Positions 17,413-26,338 of a DNA stretch of 64,000 nt are shown in pieces (the first letter of the stretch is position 1; each line of letters opens with the position of its first letter). Origin of the DNA: Paenibacillaceae bacterium GAS479 (GTDB lineage Bacteria; Bacillota; Bacilli; Paenibacillales; Paenibacillaceae); the NCBI GenBank assembly GCA_900105225.1, contig LT629764.1:1541501-1605500 (forward strand). Direction: 5' to 3'. A program made the translations under genes and the position numbers. Under the pieces are notes generated by a model. It ran no database searches. It had not been told where the DNA came from and worked only from the letters and a program-made list of their open reading frames with translations.

Positions 17413-18659
17413 GGCAGCCCCTCCCTAGAGCTCGATACGGATAGCATAATCGGCGCCTCCACAGCTCCACCGCTGCTCGCGCCAGCTTCCACGGCGTATC
17501 CGCCAGCCTCCGGATTCCATACGGGCATCGCCGCGACAAGCGCCATCCGCGCTGCGGTCCCGCCACTCGATAATTGCAGCGACACAAGTGCCGTTCCAGC
17601 GGTCAGCTTCCGGCGCAGCGCCAGAAGACGGCGTCCCTCCTCAGGTGAAAGCACCTCCCCGGCGCGCAGCCACAGGGCATATTCGCGCCCAGCTTGACGA
17701 ATTGCAGCTTCCGCACCGGCGGACTCACCGCGGTTCGTGCGTACCGTTTTGATATCCCTCTGCTGCCCTACATGCCGCACCGTCTCCCAGCCGCTGTCGC
17801 TTCCATGATGGATGAGCATAATTTCATCCGCAAAGCCTACGATGCTGTTCAAGGTCCGGTTCAGACTTTCAGCATCGGCATCATCACCGGTTCCGACCGA
17901 GCAACTGAGCGTTGGCACTTTGCGGTACAACAAATTCACGAGATCCTCGCCCCACTTGGCGTTGGCAATCGCTTTATTACGCTCTAGCAGCTTCGGCAGG
18001 TCAAACTCCTCCAACGAATTCATCGTCACATGCCCGTAATGATGAATAAAAGAATCGCATGCCGTCAGCAGACGCCAGCCTCCGTTGCGCACCCGCATGC
18101 ATAGATCGTCGTCTTCGTAGTTGCCAAGTCCATACCGCTCATCGAAGCCGCCTAGTTCCAGCGCAAGTGATCGCCGCAGCAACAGGCAAAAACCGACCAG
18201 CCTTGGCAGCTCCCAGAAGTGGCCATGCCAAACTCGCGAGCGCTCGGCCGCGAAAGCCTCCAGTCCCGCTAGCCCTGGGCCGTATCCGGCATGGACTTGC
18301 TGGGGACCGCTCACATAGTTCGAAACAGGGCCGACCATGCCGCATAAAGGTTCGCTCTCCAGCAGCCGATGCATCGCCGTCAGCCAGCCCGGAGTGACCA
18401 CGACGTCATTGTTCAGAAACAGGACGGTATCACCTTCCGCCAGTGCCAGCCCCTGATTGCAGCCCTTGGCAAAACCTTCATTGCCCGGATTAAGTACCGT
18501 CTTGAAGGAGCTTTTGAGCAGCAGCTCCGCTGTCCCGTCCGTTGAGCCGTTGTCGACGAGAATCAGCTCGTAGTCCTCCGTATGGCGGTTGATGCTGTCC
18601 AGACAGCGCAGCGTGTACTCCAATTGGTTATGTGTGAGGATAATGATGCTTGTCTTCAT
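17409..18659 (-). CDS. GT2 family glycosyltransferase
   Basis: 416 residues. The N-terminal GT2 domain has IIILTHNQLEYTLRCLDSI, LVDNGSTDGT, the FLNNDVVVTPGW metal motif near 95, and the GGFDERYG-NYEDDDLCMR acceptor/catalytic region near 180, as in rhamnosyl- and other surface-glycan transferases. Residues from about 250 on form a second, weaker domain with a GT-A-like beginning (FADEIMLIHHGSDSGW), perhaps a decayed or non-catalytic GT2. GGAGG lies ten bases before the ATG. First gene of a two-gene operon. Confidence 0.87.
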   Translation of the reverse strand: MKTSIIILTHNQLEYTLRCLDSINRHTEDYELILVDNGSTDGTAELLLKSSFKTVLNPGNEGFAKGCNQGLALAEGDTVLFLNNDVVVTPGWLTAMHRLLESEPLCGMVGPVSNYVSGPQQVHAGYGPGLAGLEAFAAERSRVWHGHFWELPRLVGFCLLLRRSLALELGGFDERYGLGNYEDDDLCMRVRNGGWRLLTACDSFIHHYGHVTMNSLEEFDLPKLLERNKAIANAKWGEDLVNLLYRKVPTLSCSVGTGDDADAESLNRTLNSIVGFADEIMLIHHGSDSGWETVRHVGQQRDIKTVRTNRGESAGAEAAIRQAGREYALWLRAGEVLSPEEGRRLLALRRKLTAGTALVSLQLSSGGTAARMALVAAMPVWNPEAGGYAVEAGASSGGAVEAPIMLSVSSSREGLP

Positions 18660-18743
18660 AGATAAAGCCGCCTCCTCTGCCTAAAGTCTATGTGGCAGTC
18701 GAAGACGGCATGACGGATGCTACTGGATAATAAATGGGGCTGC

Positions 18744-19244
18744 TTACAACAGTTTGTCCTCAAAGGATTCCTGAAACCACTCATAGTTCTCAACAATACG
18801 CTCCTTATCCTCATCGCTCAATTCTAAATACCTAGCTGCAATGGAATGGAGAAACGCTGGTGAAAGCGACTTGCCAACGGGTTGCAAACTATCCTCAGAT
18901 AAGCTATCCATCATTGCCCCTAATAATGTTGCAGGCGCATGTGCGACACGTTTGGCAATAATCAATATCGCTTCTTCAAAGTCACCTTCATAAAGCAAAT
19001 TAAAGGCGACCGCTTGAAGGAATTCGTCCCCCAAGTTTTCTGCCACTATTTTAGAGCACAGAGGTGCTGCTGTTTTAGTATCCCTTATGGAAAGTTCCGT
19101 TAAAGCAGCCGCGACTTCTTCATCACTTTCCAAAGAATTTATAATTGCAATTAATTCGTTATTATTCATACTGGGAATATACGTCTCATAGTTAACAATT
19201 CTGTCCAAAGCTGTTGCTTTTGCCAGCTGCTCCTTGTTTTCCAT
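18744..19244 (-). CDS. Acidic protein, candidate immunity partner of the PrsW-toxin protein
   Basis: 166 residues, strongly acidic, all-helical by appearance, no signal peptide. I do not recognise a named family. Its gene begins 15 bases after the stop of the PrsW fusion gene, with GGAGGTG six bases before the ATG. A small acidic soluble protein placed directly after a protein with a toxin-like C-terminus is the usual arrangement of immunity genes in polymorphic toxin systems. The helical pattern could also be HEAT-like repeats. Function is inferred only from position and charge. Confidence 0.6.
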   Translation of the reverse strand: MENKEQLAKATALDRIVNYETYIPSMNNNELIAIINSLESDEEVAAALTELSIRDTKTAAPLCSKIVAENLGDEFLQAVAFNLLYEGDFEEAILIIAKRVAHAPATLLGAMMDSLSEDSLQPVGKSLSPAFLHSIAARYLELSDEDKERIVENYEWFQESFEDKLL

Positions 19245-19259
19245 CCTGCACCTCCATTA

Positions 19260-21377
19260 CTAAACGGTCATTGGAATAAGCTTGATAGTCACTAAATATG
19301 GCTGTCCTTCGACCATCTTCCAGGTTGTTAATACTTTGAGTTTTCCAGCAGAGCCAGTTAGCACACTTGGGAAATCCACTATATTTTCAGGATTGATCTG
19401 TTTACCCACTTCCAATAAATGTTTGGCAATGGATTGGTTATTTTCCATTGTATCATCAAGCCCTATCCTCTCGAGGCTTTTCCTCATACTGTCTGAACGT
19501 TCAAAATTATGTTCCAATTGCTTAAGCTTTTTAATTCTGGCTTCGTTTTGAGGGTCTGCATCAAATACTTTTCTTTGGCTCTGTTTTAATTGTTTTAACT
19601 CTCGAAGTTCTTTTTTCACATCCTCAATATTAACGTTGACTTTTCCCCTCAAATATTTCTCGATTTTATCAACGGGAATAATCGTTTTTCCATCCGTATA
19701 AACCTTAATGGCTTTACCGCTCTGTGGAGCAATAACCTCTTCGGTTTTCAACCCCGGGGGATTTGGCTTAACAGGTGCATGCATATCCGGCTTCCGGGAA
19801 CCAAGCTTATCCAAAAGCTTGCGTACATAATGCCGTCCTTTCTTACTAACCCATTTGAGCACTCTGCCGAATGGGATTCGGCTCAGTAGAATAGCGATGC
19901 CAACGGAAAGCAATCTATCGGGAGTCAGCAGCTTCTTCGGATCGCGGATATAACCGGCAATCTCATGTCCGCTCCCGGCTATTCCCGCCCCCGTCAACGC
20001 GATGCCTAAAGCGGGCATGAATCCGACGAATAGCAGAGATAAGGCAATAGCTCCAAGCACAATTGCGCCCTGCTCATACCATTCCAGCCGATCCCACCCG
20101 TTTTGCAGCGAATCGAATATGCAGGCGTAACAGGCCGCTTCCCCTCCGACCGTATGAGTACCGAAACCTGAGAACAGACCGGCTGCGAGCACAATCAGCG
20201 CGAGTCCGACCAGCGCCTGGCAAAGAGCCCTCACCCGAGCTTGAATAGGCTCCCGGCGGTCTGCCGCTTCCTCGTTTCCGTAGAGCAAATGAAATCCAAG
20301 CTCTCTGCGCTCCCGGTAAAAGCCAAGCCAGTAAATGAATTTTCCCCGGTCCAGACATAAAGAGCGGGTCATATTCCACAGCTCGGTAAACGGATTAAGG
20401 GGCAGCTCGTTTGGCAGCAACGGAAGGCGGTTTCGTATTTTATTCAACGACCCGTAATCGGCAAAAAGCGATGCTGCCAGCATCAACAGGAATACTGACT
20501 GAGTTTTATACCCGCTACCAGTCCAATCATGAAGCCGAAACACCCAATCCGGCAGCTTGTGCTGACCGTTATATGCCGCGTGATCCAAGATGGACCAAAG
20601 TAAAATGATTGCTGGGAACAGAAAAACCCATTTTGTCAGTTTTGTCCTCAGCCGATAGGCAATTCCGCATGCAAGCGCGACCATAGCGGTATGTACGGGG
20701 TGACCGACAGTCATTAATGTCGGCAACAGACTTTCTTCGAATCGCCCGGGAAAGAGCGCGAAAAAATCCCAATGGATCGTTTCGCCGCCCAGCCATGTAT
20801 AGCTGTAGCCATACTTTTCCTGAATAACGCCGGTACTCAGCCACCTTCGGGAGAGCTCTTCCATCAGTTGGAATCCGACGCCTGTCGCCGCGCCTATAAG
20901 CGTGTAATCGCTTAAACTCAAGGCGGAAGCTCGACGTGAAAACAAGAGGAATAGGCCGAGCGGAAGGAGCTTCCACAATTCTTCGAAAATGGGCGTGATC
21001 ACGGCAACGGACCAAGTGTCGGATGTTTCGCCTCCGAAAATCATGTGGATAGCATTAACCGTAAGCGTCGTGAACGGTACAACCAAAAATACGCCTGCCA
21101 AAACGAACATAACGATCGGTTTCCACGGCATCGTTTTGCTTCGGCATAGAATCCAAAATTGCAGCAGCACATAAAACGACCATAAATATTGAACCATCAT
21201 GGTACGTGATTCTTTAACGAAAAATAAGCTTAAAACAAACAGGAGTAGCGACAGCCAAGAAAAAATCGTATATGCCATTTTTATAAACGGGTATTTCTCA
21301 ATCCATGATTGGCAAGTTCGAATGATGGCCTCAACGAAATCACGAATTCCGGTTCGAATGGACCAGATCGTATTCAT
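19260..21377 (-). CDS. PrsW-like intramembrane protease fused to a toxin-like C-terminal domain
   Basis: 705 residues. Eight or more membrane segments occupy about 35-300 and a further group lies near 385-490. PrsW/CAAX-type protease motifs are visible: IFEELWKLLP (Glu132-Glu133, Lys136), GFQLMEELS (Glu173-Glu174), GHPVHTAMVALACG (His226, His229) and LDHAAYN (His266). After residue about 525 the protein is soluble and charged, with a coiled-coil-like stretch (ELRELKQLKQSQRKVF) and a compact end of about 75 residues (SIAKHLLEVGKQ, LTGSAGKLKVLTTW, YLVTIKLIP) that resembles C-terminal toxin domains of polymorphic toxins. AAAGGAGG precedes the ATG. It lies 49 bases after a VWA lipoprotein gene and 15 bases before a small acidic protein. 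Confidence 0.75.
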   Translation of the reverse strand: MNTIWSIRTGIRDFVEAIIRTCQSWIEKYPFIKMAYTIFSWLSLLLFVLSLFFVKESRTMMVQYLWSFYVLLQFWILCRSKTMPWKPIVMFVLAGVFLVVPFTTLTVNAIHMIFGGETSDTWSVAVITPIFEELWKLLPLGLFLLFSRRASALSLSDYTLIGAATGVGFQLMEELSRRWLSTGVIQEKYGYSYTWLGGETIHWDFFALFPGRFEESLLPTLMTVGHPVHTAMVALACGIAYRLRTKLTKWVFLFPAIILLWSILDHAAYNGQHKLPDWVFRLHDWTGSGYKTQSVFLLMLAASLFADYGSLNKIRNRLPLLPNELPLNPFTELWNMTRSLCLDRGKFIYWLGFYRERRELGFHLLYGNEEAADRREPIQARVRALCQALVGLALIVLAAGLFSGFGTHTVGGEAACYACIFDSLQNGWDRLEWYEQGAIVLGAIALSLLFVGFMPALGIALTGAGIAGSGHEIAGYIRDPKKLLTPDRLLSVGIAILLSRIPFGRVLKWVSKKGRHYVRKLLDKLGSRKPDMHAPVKPNPPGLKTEEVIAPQSGKAIKVYTDGKTIIPVDKIEKYLRGKVNVNIEDVKKELRELKQLKQSQRKVFDADPQNEARIKKLKQLEHNFERSDSMRKSLERIGLDDTMENNQSIAKHLLEVGKQINPENIVDFPSVLTGSAGKLKVLTTWKMVEGQPYLVTIKLIPMTV

Positions 21378-21426
21378 TGCGGACGCCTCCTTTGAATGCC
21401 CACCTCAAGCGAGCACGCCGCTGCCG

Positions 21427-22830
21427 CTAATTATTTTTCTTATTGTTCAAATCATCGATATTTTTCTCGCCTTCATCCTTGATATCATCGTAAACCTGAG
21501 TTCCACTTTTAGTGACCTCGTTGTACAAACGCCTACCTGTATCACGAGCATAAGTCCATGCGAAATTTTTGCGTTCCGTAATTTGTTGCAAGACCTCACC
21601 GCGAGGGATAACATTCCCGTGTTTAGTTTCTAGATACTTAAGGGCTGCCAGCAGATTGGCATTTTCTTTATTCACTAGAATTTGCATTTCCATTTCTGTA
21701 GTATTAATAGCTCCCTGCTTCTGTTCTTTTTGTATATTTGCCTGTCCTTCTCCTTTTTCTTTCCACAGCATCCACTCGCCTTGTAATTTGGCATACGCTT
21801 TATTGAGATAGTCTTTAAGCGACTTGTCATCATCTACAGAAGTGAACTCTCCACCACCAGATTTAGCCACTTGTCGAAGCAATTTCTGTCCTTCGTTATC
21901 CACATCAAAACCAATAATATTTACAACTGTTTTCACTTTGGATTGGTGGAGTTCTTTGGCAATTTGTGCTGGATTACCTCCACATGTTTCAATTCCATCA
22001 CTAACAACATATACAACCGAGTCGGTTGTCTCAGGATTAATATCTTTTTTTACAGATTTCAGAGCATTGGCAATAGGTGTCCATCCCGCTGCTTTTACGC
22101 CCTGCAGAGCCGTTTTTAGTTCCTTTGTCCCGCCACCTTGGGCGTTAAAAATTTCTTCTGTACTGTTGCATGATAATTGTTTATCTTTCTTATTTCCGGT
22201 TCCTTTATGTCCATATACCCGCAAAGATATCTGTGCATTCTCGGGTAATTTAGCAGCGAAGATCTGCACAGCTTCTTTGGCAGAGTCCATTTTTGATTTG
22301 CCATTGATCTTTGCTTTCATGCTACCGCTGGCATCAAGCAGGATCGAAATGTGCAACTTCTTACTTGCGGGTAACTTGATGTTGCCATCAGGCCGCTCAT
22401 TATTCACTTTAACTTCTGTTTCAAAATTGTTGAAAGTGGTCACATAAGCACGATAATCTTCAGCCAATAGGAGGAGGAGTTCTTCCGTAAATTGATCAGC
22501 AGTCAAATCGCTTGATAGTTGATCCAGAGCCTCCTGGACCTTCCCTTCATCATAGTTAGCTCCAGCCAAACTTCCTGGAGATTTCATTAATATTTCTTCA
22601 TCGGTTAAGGAAGTCTGAGGTTCACTTTGATTGGAAACGGATGGGCTTGGAACTTCTGAGTTGGGTTCATTTTGATCTGGGGTGGGTGGGTTCTGAACTT
22701 CTGGGGTTGCATTGCTTTGATCTAAGTTGGATGGGTTCTGAATTTGTGAGGCATTATTTTCTTGTTCCTGACTACAACCGGCAAGGAATACGATTAACGC
22801 TACAACTATGAAAATGGACCTTCTAATCAT
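21427..22830 (-). CDS. VWA-domain lipoprotein
   Basis: 467 residues. The signal peptide ends in lipobox FLAGC (Cys near 18), followed by a Pro/Asn/Gln/Ser-rich linker to about 80. The von Willebrand A domain (about 155-350) has the metal-site motif DASGS, then GWTPIANAL and VVSDGIETCGG, so the MIDAS looks complete. The end (about 390-467) is charged and helical. GGAGG nine bases before ATG 22830 fixes the start; the in-frame ATG at 22863 is not supported. It is the first gene of an apparent operon with the PrsW-toxin and immunity-like genes, so it may bind the toxin or a surface partner. Confidence 0.85.
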   Translation of the reverse strand: MIRRSIFIVVALIVFLAGCSQEQENNASQIQNPSNLDQSNATPEVQNPPTPDQNEPNSEVPSPSVSNQSEPQTSLTDEEILMKSPGSLAGANYDEGKVQEALDQLSSDLTADQFTEELLLLLAEDYRAYVTTFNNFETEVKVNNERPDGNIKLPASKKLHISILLDASGSMKAKINGKSKMDSAKEAVQIFAAKLPENAQISLRVYGHKGTGNKKDKQLSCNSTEEIFNAQGGGTKELKTALQGVKAAGWTPIANALKSVKKDINPETTDSVVYVVSDGIETCGGNPAQIAKELHQSKVKTVVNIIGFDVDNEGQKLLRQVAKSGGGEFTSVDDDKSLKDYLNKAYAKLQGEWMLWKEKGEGQANIQKEQKQGAINTTEMEMQILVNKENANLLAALKYLETKHGNVIPRGEVLQQITERKNFAWTYARDTGRRLYNEVTKSGTQVYDDIKDEGEKNIDDLNNKKNN

Positions 22831-22950
22831 CACCTTACCTCCAATCTGTTTTTTGACCAACAAAACATGGAGCCGTTCATTGATCTCAACAAACGCAGCA
22901 AGAAGATTACAGCGACCGACAGAGACAATCAGATCTCTCTAAAGTGCCTT

Positions 22951-22977
22951 ATCTCCTTACCCTAAGGGCAAGGAGAT
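22951..22977. terminator. Hairpin between the VWA and hydrolase genes
   Basis: ATCTCCTTACCC-TAA-GGGCAAGGAGAT forms a strong stem with one mismatch but no T run on either side. It may end or process the hydrolase transcript. Confidence 0.4.
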
Positions 22978-23024
22978 GAAGCCCAGCGGATTAAAAAACA
23001 TCGAAGACGGAATGACGGGCAGGG

Positions 23025-23846
23025 CTATTTGTTCAAAAAAGTAATCATTTCCCGGTTTAGACTATCGGGATCATCCAGCATTGGGAAGTGCGCGGAGTCT
23101 GTCAGTACCACTCCTCTCCAGTCTTGAATTCCCTGCTCCAGTAGAGGGATAAGCTGGAATGTATCGGAATAGTCTAATGCGCCGGATAGGCTCACCACTG
23201 GAATTTTAAGCTCCGACAGACGCTGAATTAAGTCCGTCATCATATTCGGATAACGATAAGTCATCATACTAGGTAAGCGCTCTTCCATATACCGAATAAA
23301 AGCTTGCCGAACTTCCGGATTCACCCGAGATTCGTCTTGTCCCGGACCGTCCAACCACATCTCGGTCCAAACGCGGGCCGCCTCGGCTATATCGCCTGTT
23401 TCGAGCACCTCTGCAAACTTGGCATCATCCTGTTGCATTTGCTGCGAATACTCGAGTCCAGAGCCAAAAATACTGCCGTTGACCAGCACAAGCTTCTCCG
23501 TTCTTTCCGGGTAAGCTATCGCGAATTCCAGCGCACAGTGGCTGCCCGCAGAAACGCCGACGAGCGCCACTCGCTCAATCGCCAGCTTGTCGAGCAACTC
23601 CTTCGCCGTTTCATAAACGGTGTACTCGCCAGACGGGAGCTCCGATTGCCCCATGCCAGGCATGTCGAAGCGCACGGTCCGATACCCTGCCCCGTTCAGT
23701 GCTGGAACAGCGCTGTCCCACATGCTGCTGTCGGCCATAGCCGCGTGGAACATTAACACCGTGCCTTTGACCTCTTCTCCCGATACTACAGCCCATACTT
23801 TTCCATTCGACAGCTCTATCGTTTGTCCTGACGTTTCTACTTTCAT
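23025..23846 (-). CDS. Alpha/beta hydrolase
   Basis: 273 residues. The fold is seen in VLMFHAAMADSSMW (oxyanion region), FDMPGMGQSE, the nucleophile elbow GVSAGS (Ser near 99), a helical cap, and the acid and His of LSGALDYSD and DSAHFPMLDDP. Such enzymes cleave esters or lactones; the substrate cannot be told. The HAAMADS loop replaces the common HGFP. The gene stands alone; GGAGG precedes the ATG. Confidence 0.85.
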   Translation of the reverse strand: MKVETSGQTIELSNGKVWAVVSGEEVKGTVLMFHAAMADSSMWDSAVPALNGAGYRTVRFDMPGMGQSELPSGEYTVYETAKELLDKLAIERVALVGVSAGSHCALEFAIAYPERTEKLVLVNGSIFGSGLEYSQQMQQDDAKFAEVLETGDIAEAARVWTEMWLDGPGQDESRVNPEVRQAFIRYMEERLPSMMTYRYPNMMTDLIQRLSELKIPVVSLSGALDYSDTFQLIPLLEQGIQDWRGVVLTDSAHFPMLDDPDSLNREMITFLNK

Positions 23847-23966
23847 TCCATCGCCCTCCTTTTCATCCTAAATTTAGAATAACATAGAGTCCCTGACAAC
23901 AGTCTGTCAGCATTGGGAGGTGTCTGAAAAACCGAACACGCCACTTTGTTCCCGGTTTCGCACATA

Positions 23967-24040
23967 AAAAATGCACCCCTTAAAATTTCATTGATTTTAC
24001 CTAAGAGGTAGAACAATAAATATTTTAAGGAATGCGTATC
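23967..24040 (-). repeat. Long interrupted inverted repeat, possible mobile-element end or terminator
   Basis: ATGCACCCCTTAAAAT (about 23972) is matched by ATTTTAAGGAATGCGTAT (about 24023) with a small inner dyad TACCTAAGAGGTA. On the minus strand it ends with GTGCATTTTTTATG. The layout resembles the IS-end hairpins at 38245 and 39800. Confidence 0.4.
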
Positions 24041-24048
24041 CGTACTTT

Positions 24049-24876
24049 CTAATTCATCTCTCTACCTACCGAGATCATATAGTCTACGTTTTTAAAACTC
24101 TCAATATTTTGAGTGACTGTAATAACTTCATCCTTGTCTACAGATTGAATTGAAGAGTTGTTGGGGCGGGTATAAGAATCAGTGAAAAATCCTCCATTAT
24201 TTGAAAAGGATAGTAATGGATGAATGTCACTCTTACCTTCTTCTATTTTATTACCAGACATATTTTTAGCAGTTATAATTAAAGATGTTTTATTTTTATT
24301 CTGAACAATTTTGTAGGTTAACAAATCAAATGCATGATCTTTTTTCACATCAGCATAGTCATTACCTGCAAATATTTCAAACACTTTTCCTTTTAATACT
24401 CGATCATCTGTCAGATGTAATAGACCCTTTTTTTGATCCCAAGTGTACGATACATCCGTATAATCTAAAAATAAACGTAGCGGCAAATACATCGCGCCTT
24501 TTATAAGGGTGGGCTTTGTATCCATTTTAATCGAGGTTCTATCGACATAAGCGGTATATGAATCTATCTTCAATTCAAAAGTATGACCAAGCCATAAAAC
24601 AGTTGCTGTTTTTGTTTGTTCATCATAGCTTACCTTACCTCCCATTAAATCTTGAATTGATCTCAAAGGAATCATCAAACGTTTCTTTTGATCTATAAAA
24701 GGAGCGCTTGGTTTGGTATATAGGATGAAGAACTCACCCATTTTAAGGTGAATTGAGTTTTGTTTACTCATTTCAGCTGAAGCTGTACCAGGGTTTGAAA
24801 ACAAAGAATTTGTTGCAATTAATATAAAAACAATACACGACACAACAAAATATCCTGTTTTTTGATTTATTCTCAA
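24049..24876 (-). CDS. Secreted protein with copper amine oxidase N-terminal-like domain
   Basis: 275 residues. A signal peptide (to about 34, ending TASAEM) precedes one copy of the CuAO-N1 stalk-type domain common in Paenibacillus (RLMIPLRSIQDLMGGKVSYDE, core MIPLRSIQDLMGG, then GAMYLPLRLFLD). The remaining 130 residues match nothing I know. The start is TTG at 24876, with GCGAGG nine bases upstream. The gene is AT-rich compared with its neighbours, which marks the beginning of a lower-GC island. Confidence 0.75.
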   Translation of the reverse strand: MRINQKTGYFVVSCIVFILIATNSLFSNPGTASAEMSKQNSIHLKMGEFFILYTKPSAPFIDQKKRLMIPLRSIQDLMGGKVSYDEQTKTATVLWLGHTFELKIDSYTAYVDRTSIKMDTKPTLIKGAMYLPLRLFLDYTDVSYTWDQKKGLLHLTDDRVLKGKVFEIFAGNDYADVKKDHAFDLLTYKIVQNKNKTSLIITAKNMSGNKIEEGKSDIHPLLSFSNNGGFFTDSYTRPNNSSIQSVDKDEVITVTQNIESFKNVDYMISVGREMN

Positions 24877-25032
24877 AATAAAAACCTCGCTTTCTTTGTT
24901 ATCTTAATGAGAAATTAGACTATTTAATATTCTACTTTATTATGTGTCATAATCTCCCCCTCCTTTCTTAAGTTAAATAATAATTGCTATTATGTGGAAA
25001 GTAAAGAAACAAAAGTATTTAATTATTTATTT

Positions 25033-25073
25033 AAGTTTAAAGGTCCCCCTTTTTGAGGGAGACCTTTAAACTT
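25033..25073 (-). terminator. Two-way hairpin terminator
   Basis: AAGTTTAAAGGTCCCCCT pairs with AGGGAGACCTTTAAACTT around a TTTTG loop, just after the stop of the secreted-protein pseudogene. Confidence 0.85.
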
Positions 25074-25079
25074 CCTACT

Positions 25080-26134
25080 CTACTGCTTATATATGGATGT
25101 GAACCCGCCAGATCGATAAATATAGGAAGCAATGCAGTCAATCGTTCCATACCACTTATTATTTGTCCAAGAACTATACTCGGAATAGTCGGACCAATTG
25201 AAGTAGTAATCTGAATTGCTTTTTGAAACTTGAATAGAATCCCATTTTTGATTCATAGATTTTCCAGAGATATTTGATCCGTTAAAACCTTCTTTAGCAA
25301 TCGATGTAGCACGCTTAACTGAAAGACTAGAAATATTAGTAAATGGCGTGCTAGCAAATCTAACAGTTGCGCCTCCATCAATTAGATAAGCAGTATAGTA
25401 AGTTTGATCTGTTTGTAATCTAACATAGAATTTAAAGTTATTCACGACATTACCATCCAATTTAGCATATGTTGGATCAGCATATACAAATCCATTTGCA
25501 TTTCTTATAAATGGTAACCATTTTTTTGTTCCTGTTTGATAAGCATATCCTCCTTCAATCCCGCCCTGAGTGTTACTATCAAATCCATAATATACCCAAG
25601 GCTGCTCATTTGCCCCTAAGTTGCTAATACTCAGCAATGTTACATTCCCAGTAATTCCGTCGAATCCACTAAAATTTAATTGTTTCCTTTCAAATGCCCC
25701 AGTTGATCCTCCGTGGATTTCAGAAGGAGTTGGATCGGCTTGGCTCATAGGAGCTAAAGAGGAAATGGCATTGTTTTCGGTTAGTGTAGCTTGTTTCTCT
25801 GCTTTCCCCAAATAACCACGTTTAGAACTATAGACTTCCCCAGTTTCACTGAGATAAACGTAATCTGCATTTTCTAAGTATTCTATTCTTTCAACTAATT
25901 CTTCTTTAGACTCGTCCGTTGTGGATTTTGCAACCAAATCCTTTTTTATATTATTTAGAGTGAAGGATTTATTATATGATGCCCCCATTGATGATAGTTC
26001 ATCTAAAATTACATTTTTTTTGTGTAATTCAAAAAAACTCTCGTCATATTTTGGGGTGGTTCCTGAGCATGAACAAAGCCTACTGAGCTAGACATTGAAA
26101 ACACAAGCGCTAAAGTAAATAATTTCCGTTTCAT
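25080..26134 (-). pseudogene. Frameshifted secreted protein, possibly YrpD-like
   Basis: The main frame (25080-25988, 302 codons) lacks a signal peptide. Reading further upstream, an ATG at 26134 opens a good signal peptide (MKRKLFTLALVFSMSS, then GFVHAQ), but that frame hits a stop about 40 codons on. The downstream frame is open back through SGTTPKYDESFFELHKKN to about 26070. A single one-base shift near 26068 would join both into one secreted protein of about 350 residues. The C-terminal half (WVYYGFDSNTQGG, GGYAYQTG, KKWLPFIRN) is beta-rich and recalls secreted YrpD-type proteins. It may be a true pseudogene or a sequencing error. Confidence 0.75.
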
Positions 26135-26252
26135 TTTTCGACCAGCAATTCCTTTTTTTATATATTTTTAATTACAATTTAAGTATATTTTTTGGAAATT
26201 AAATTCCAATAGGTCTAAACTACTAATTGTTATCAATTTCGTTTCGTCAGTG

Positions 26253-26284
26253 AATACCCCGGAAGCAAAGCCTCCGGGGTATTT
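26253..26284 (-). terminator. Terminator of the broken lysophospholipase gene
   Basis: AATACCCCGGA pairs with TCCGGGGTATT around a GGC/AAAG loop. It lies 55 bases after the lysophospholipase stop on the minus strand. Confidence 0.8.
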
Positions 26285-26338
26285 AATCTATTCATCCAGC
26301 TCTCCACAGGGCTTGCTTCGCCTACACCCTGCTGAGCT

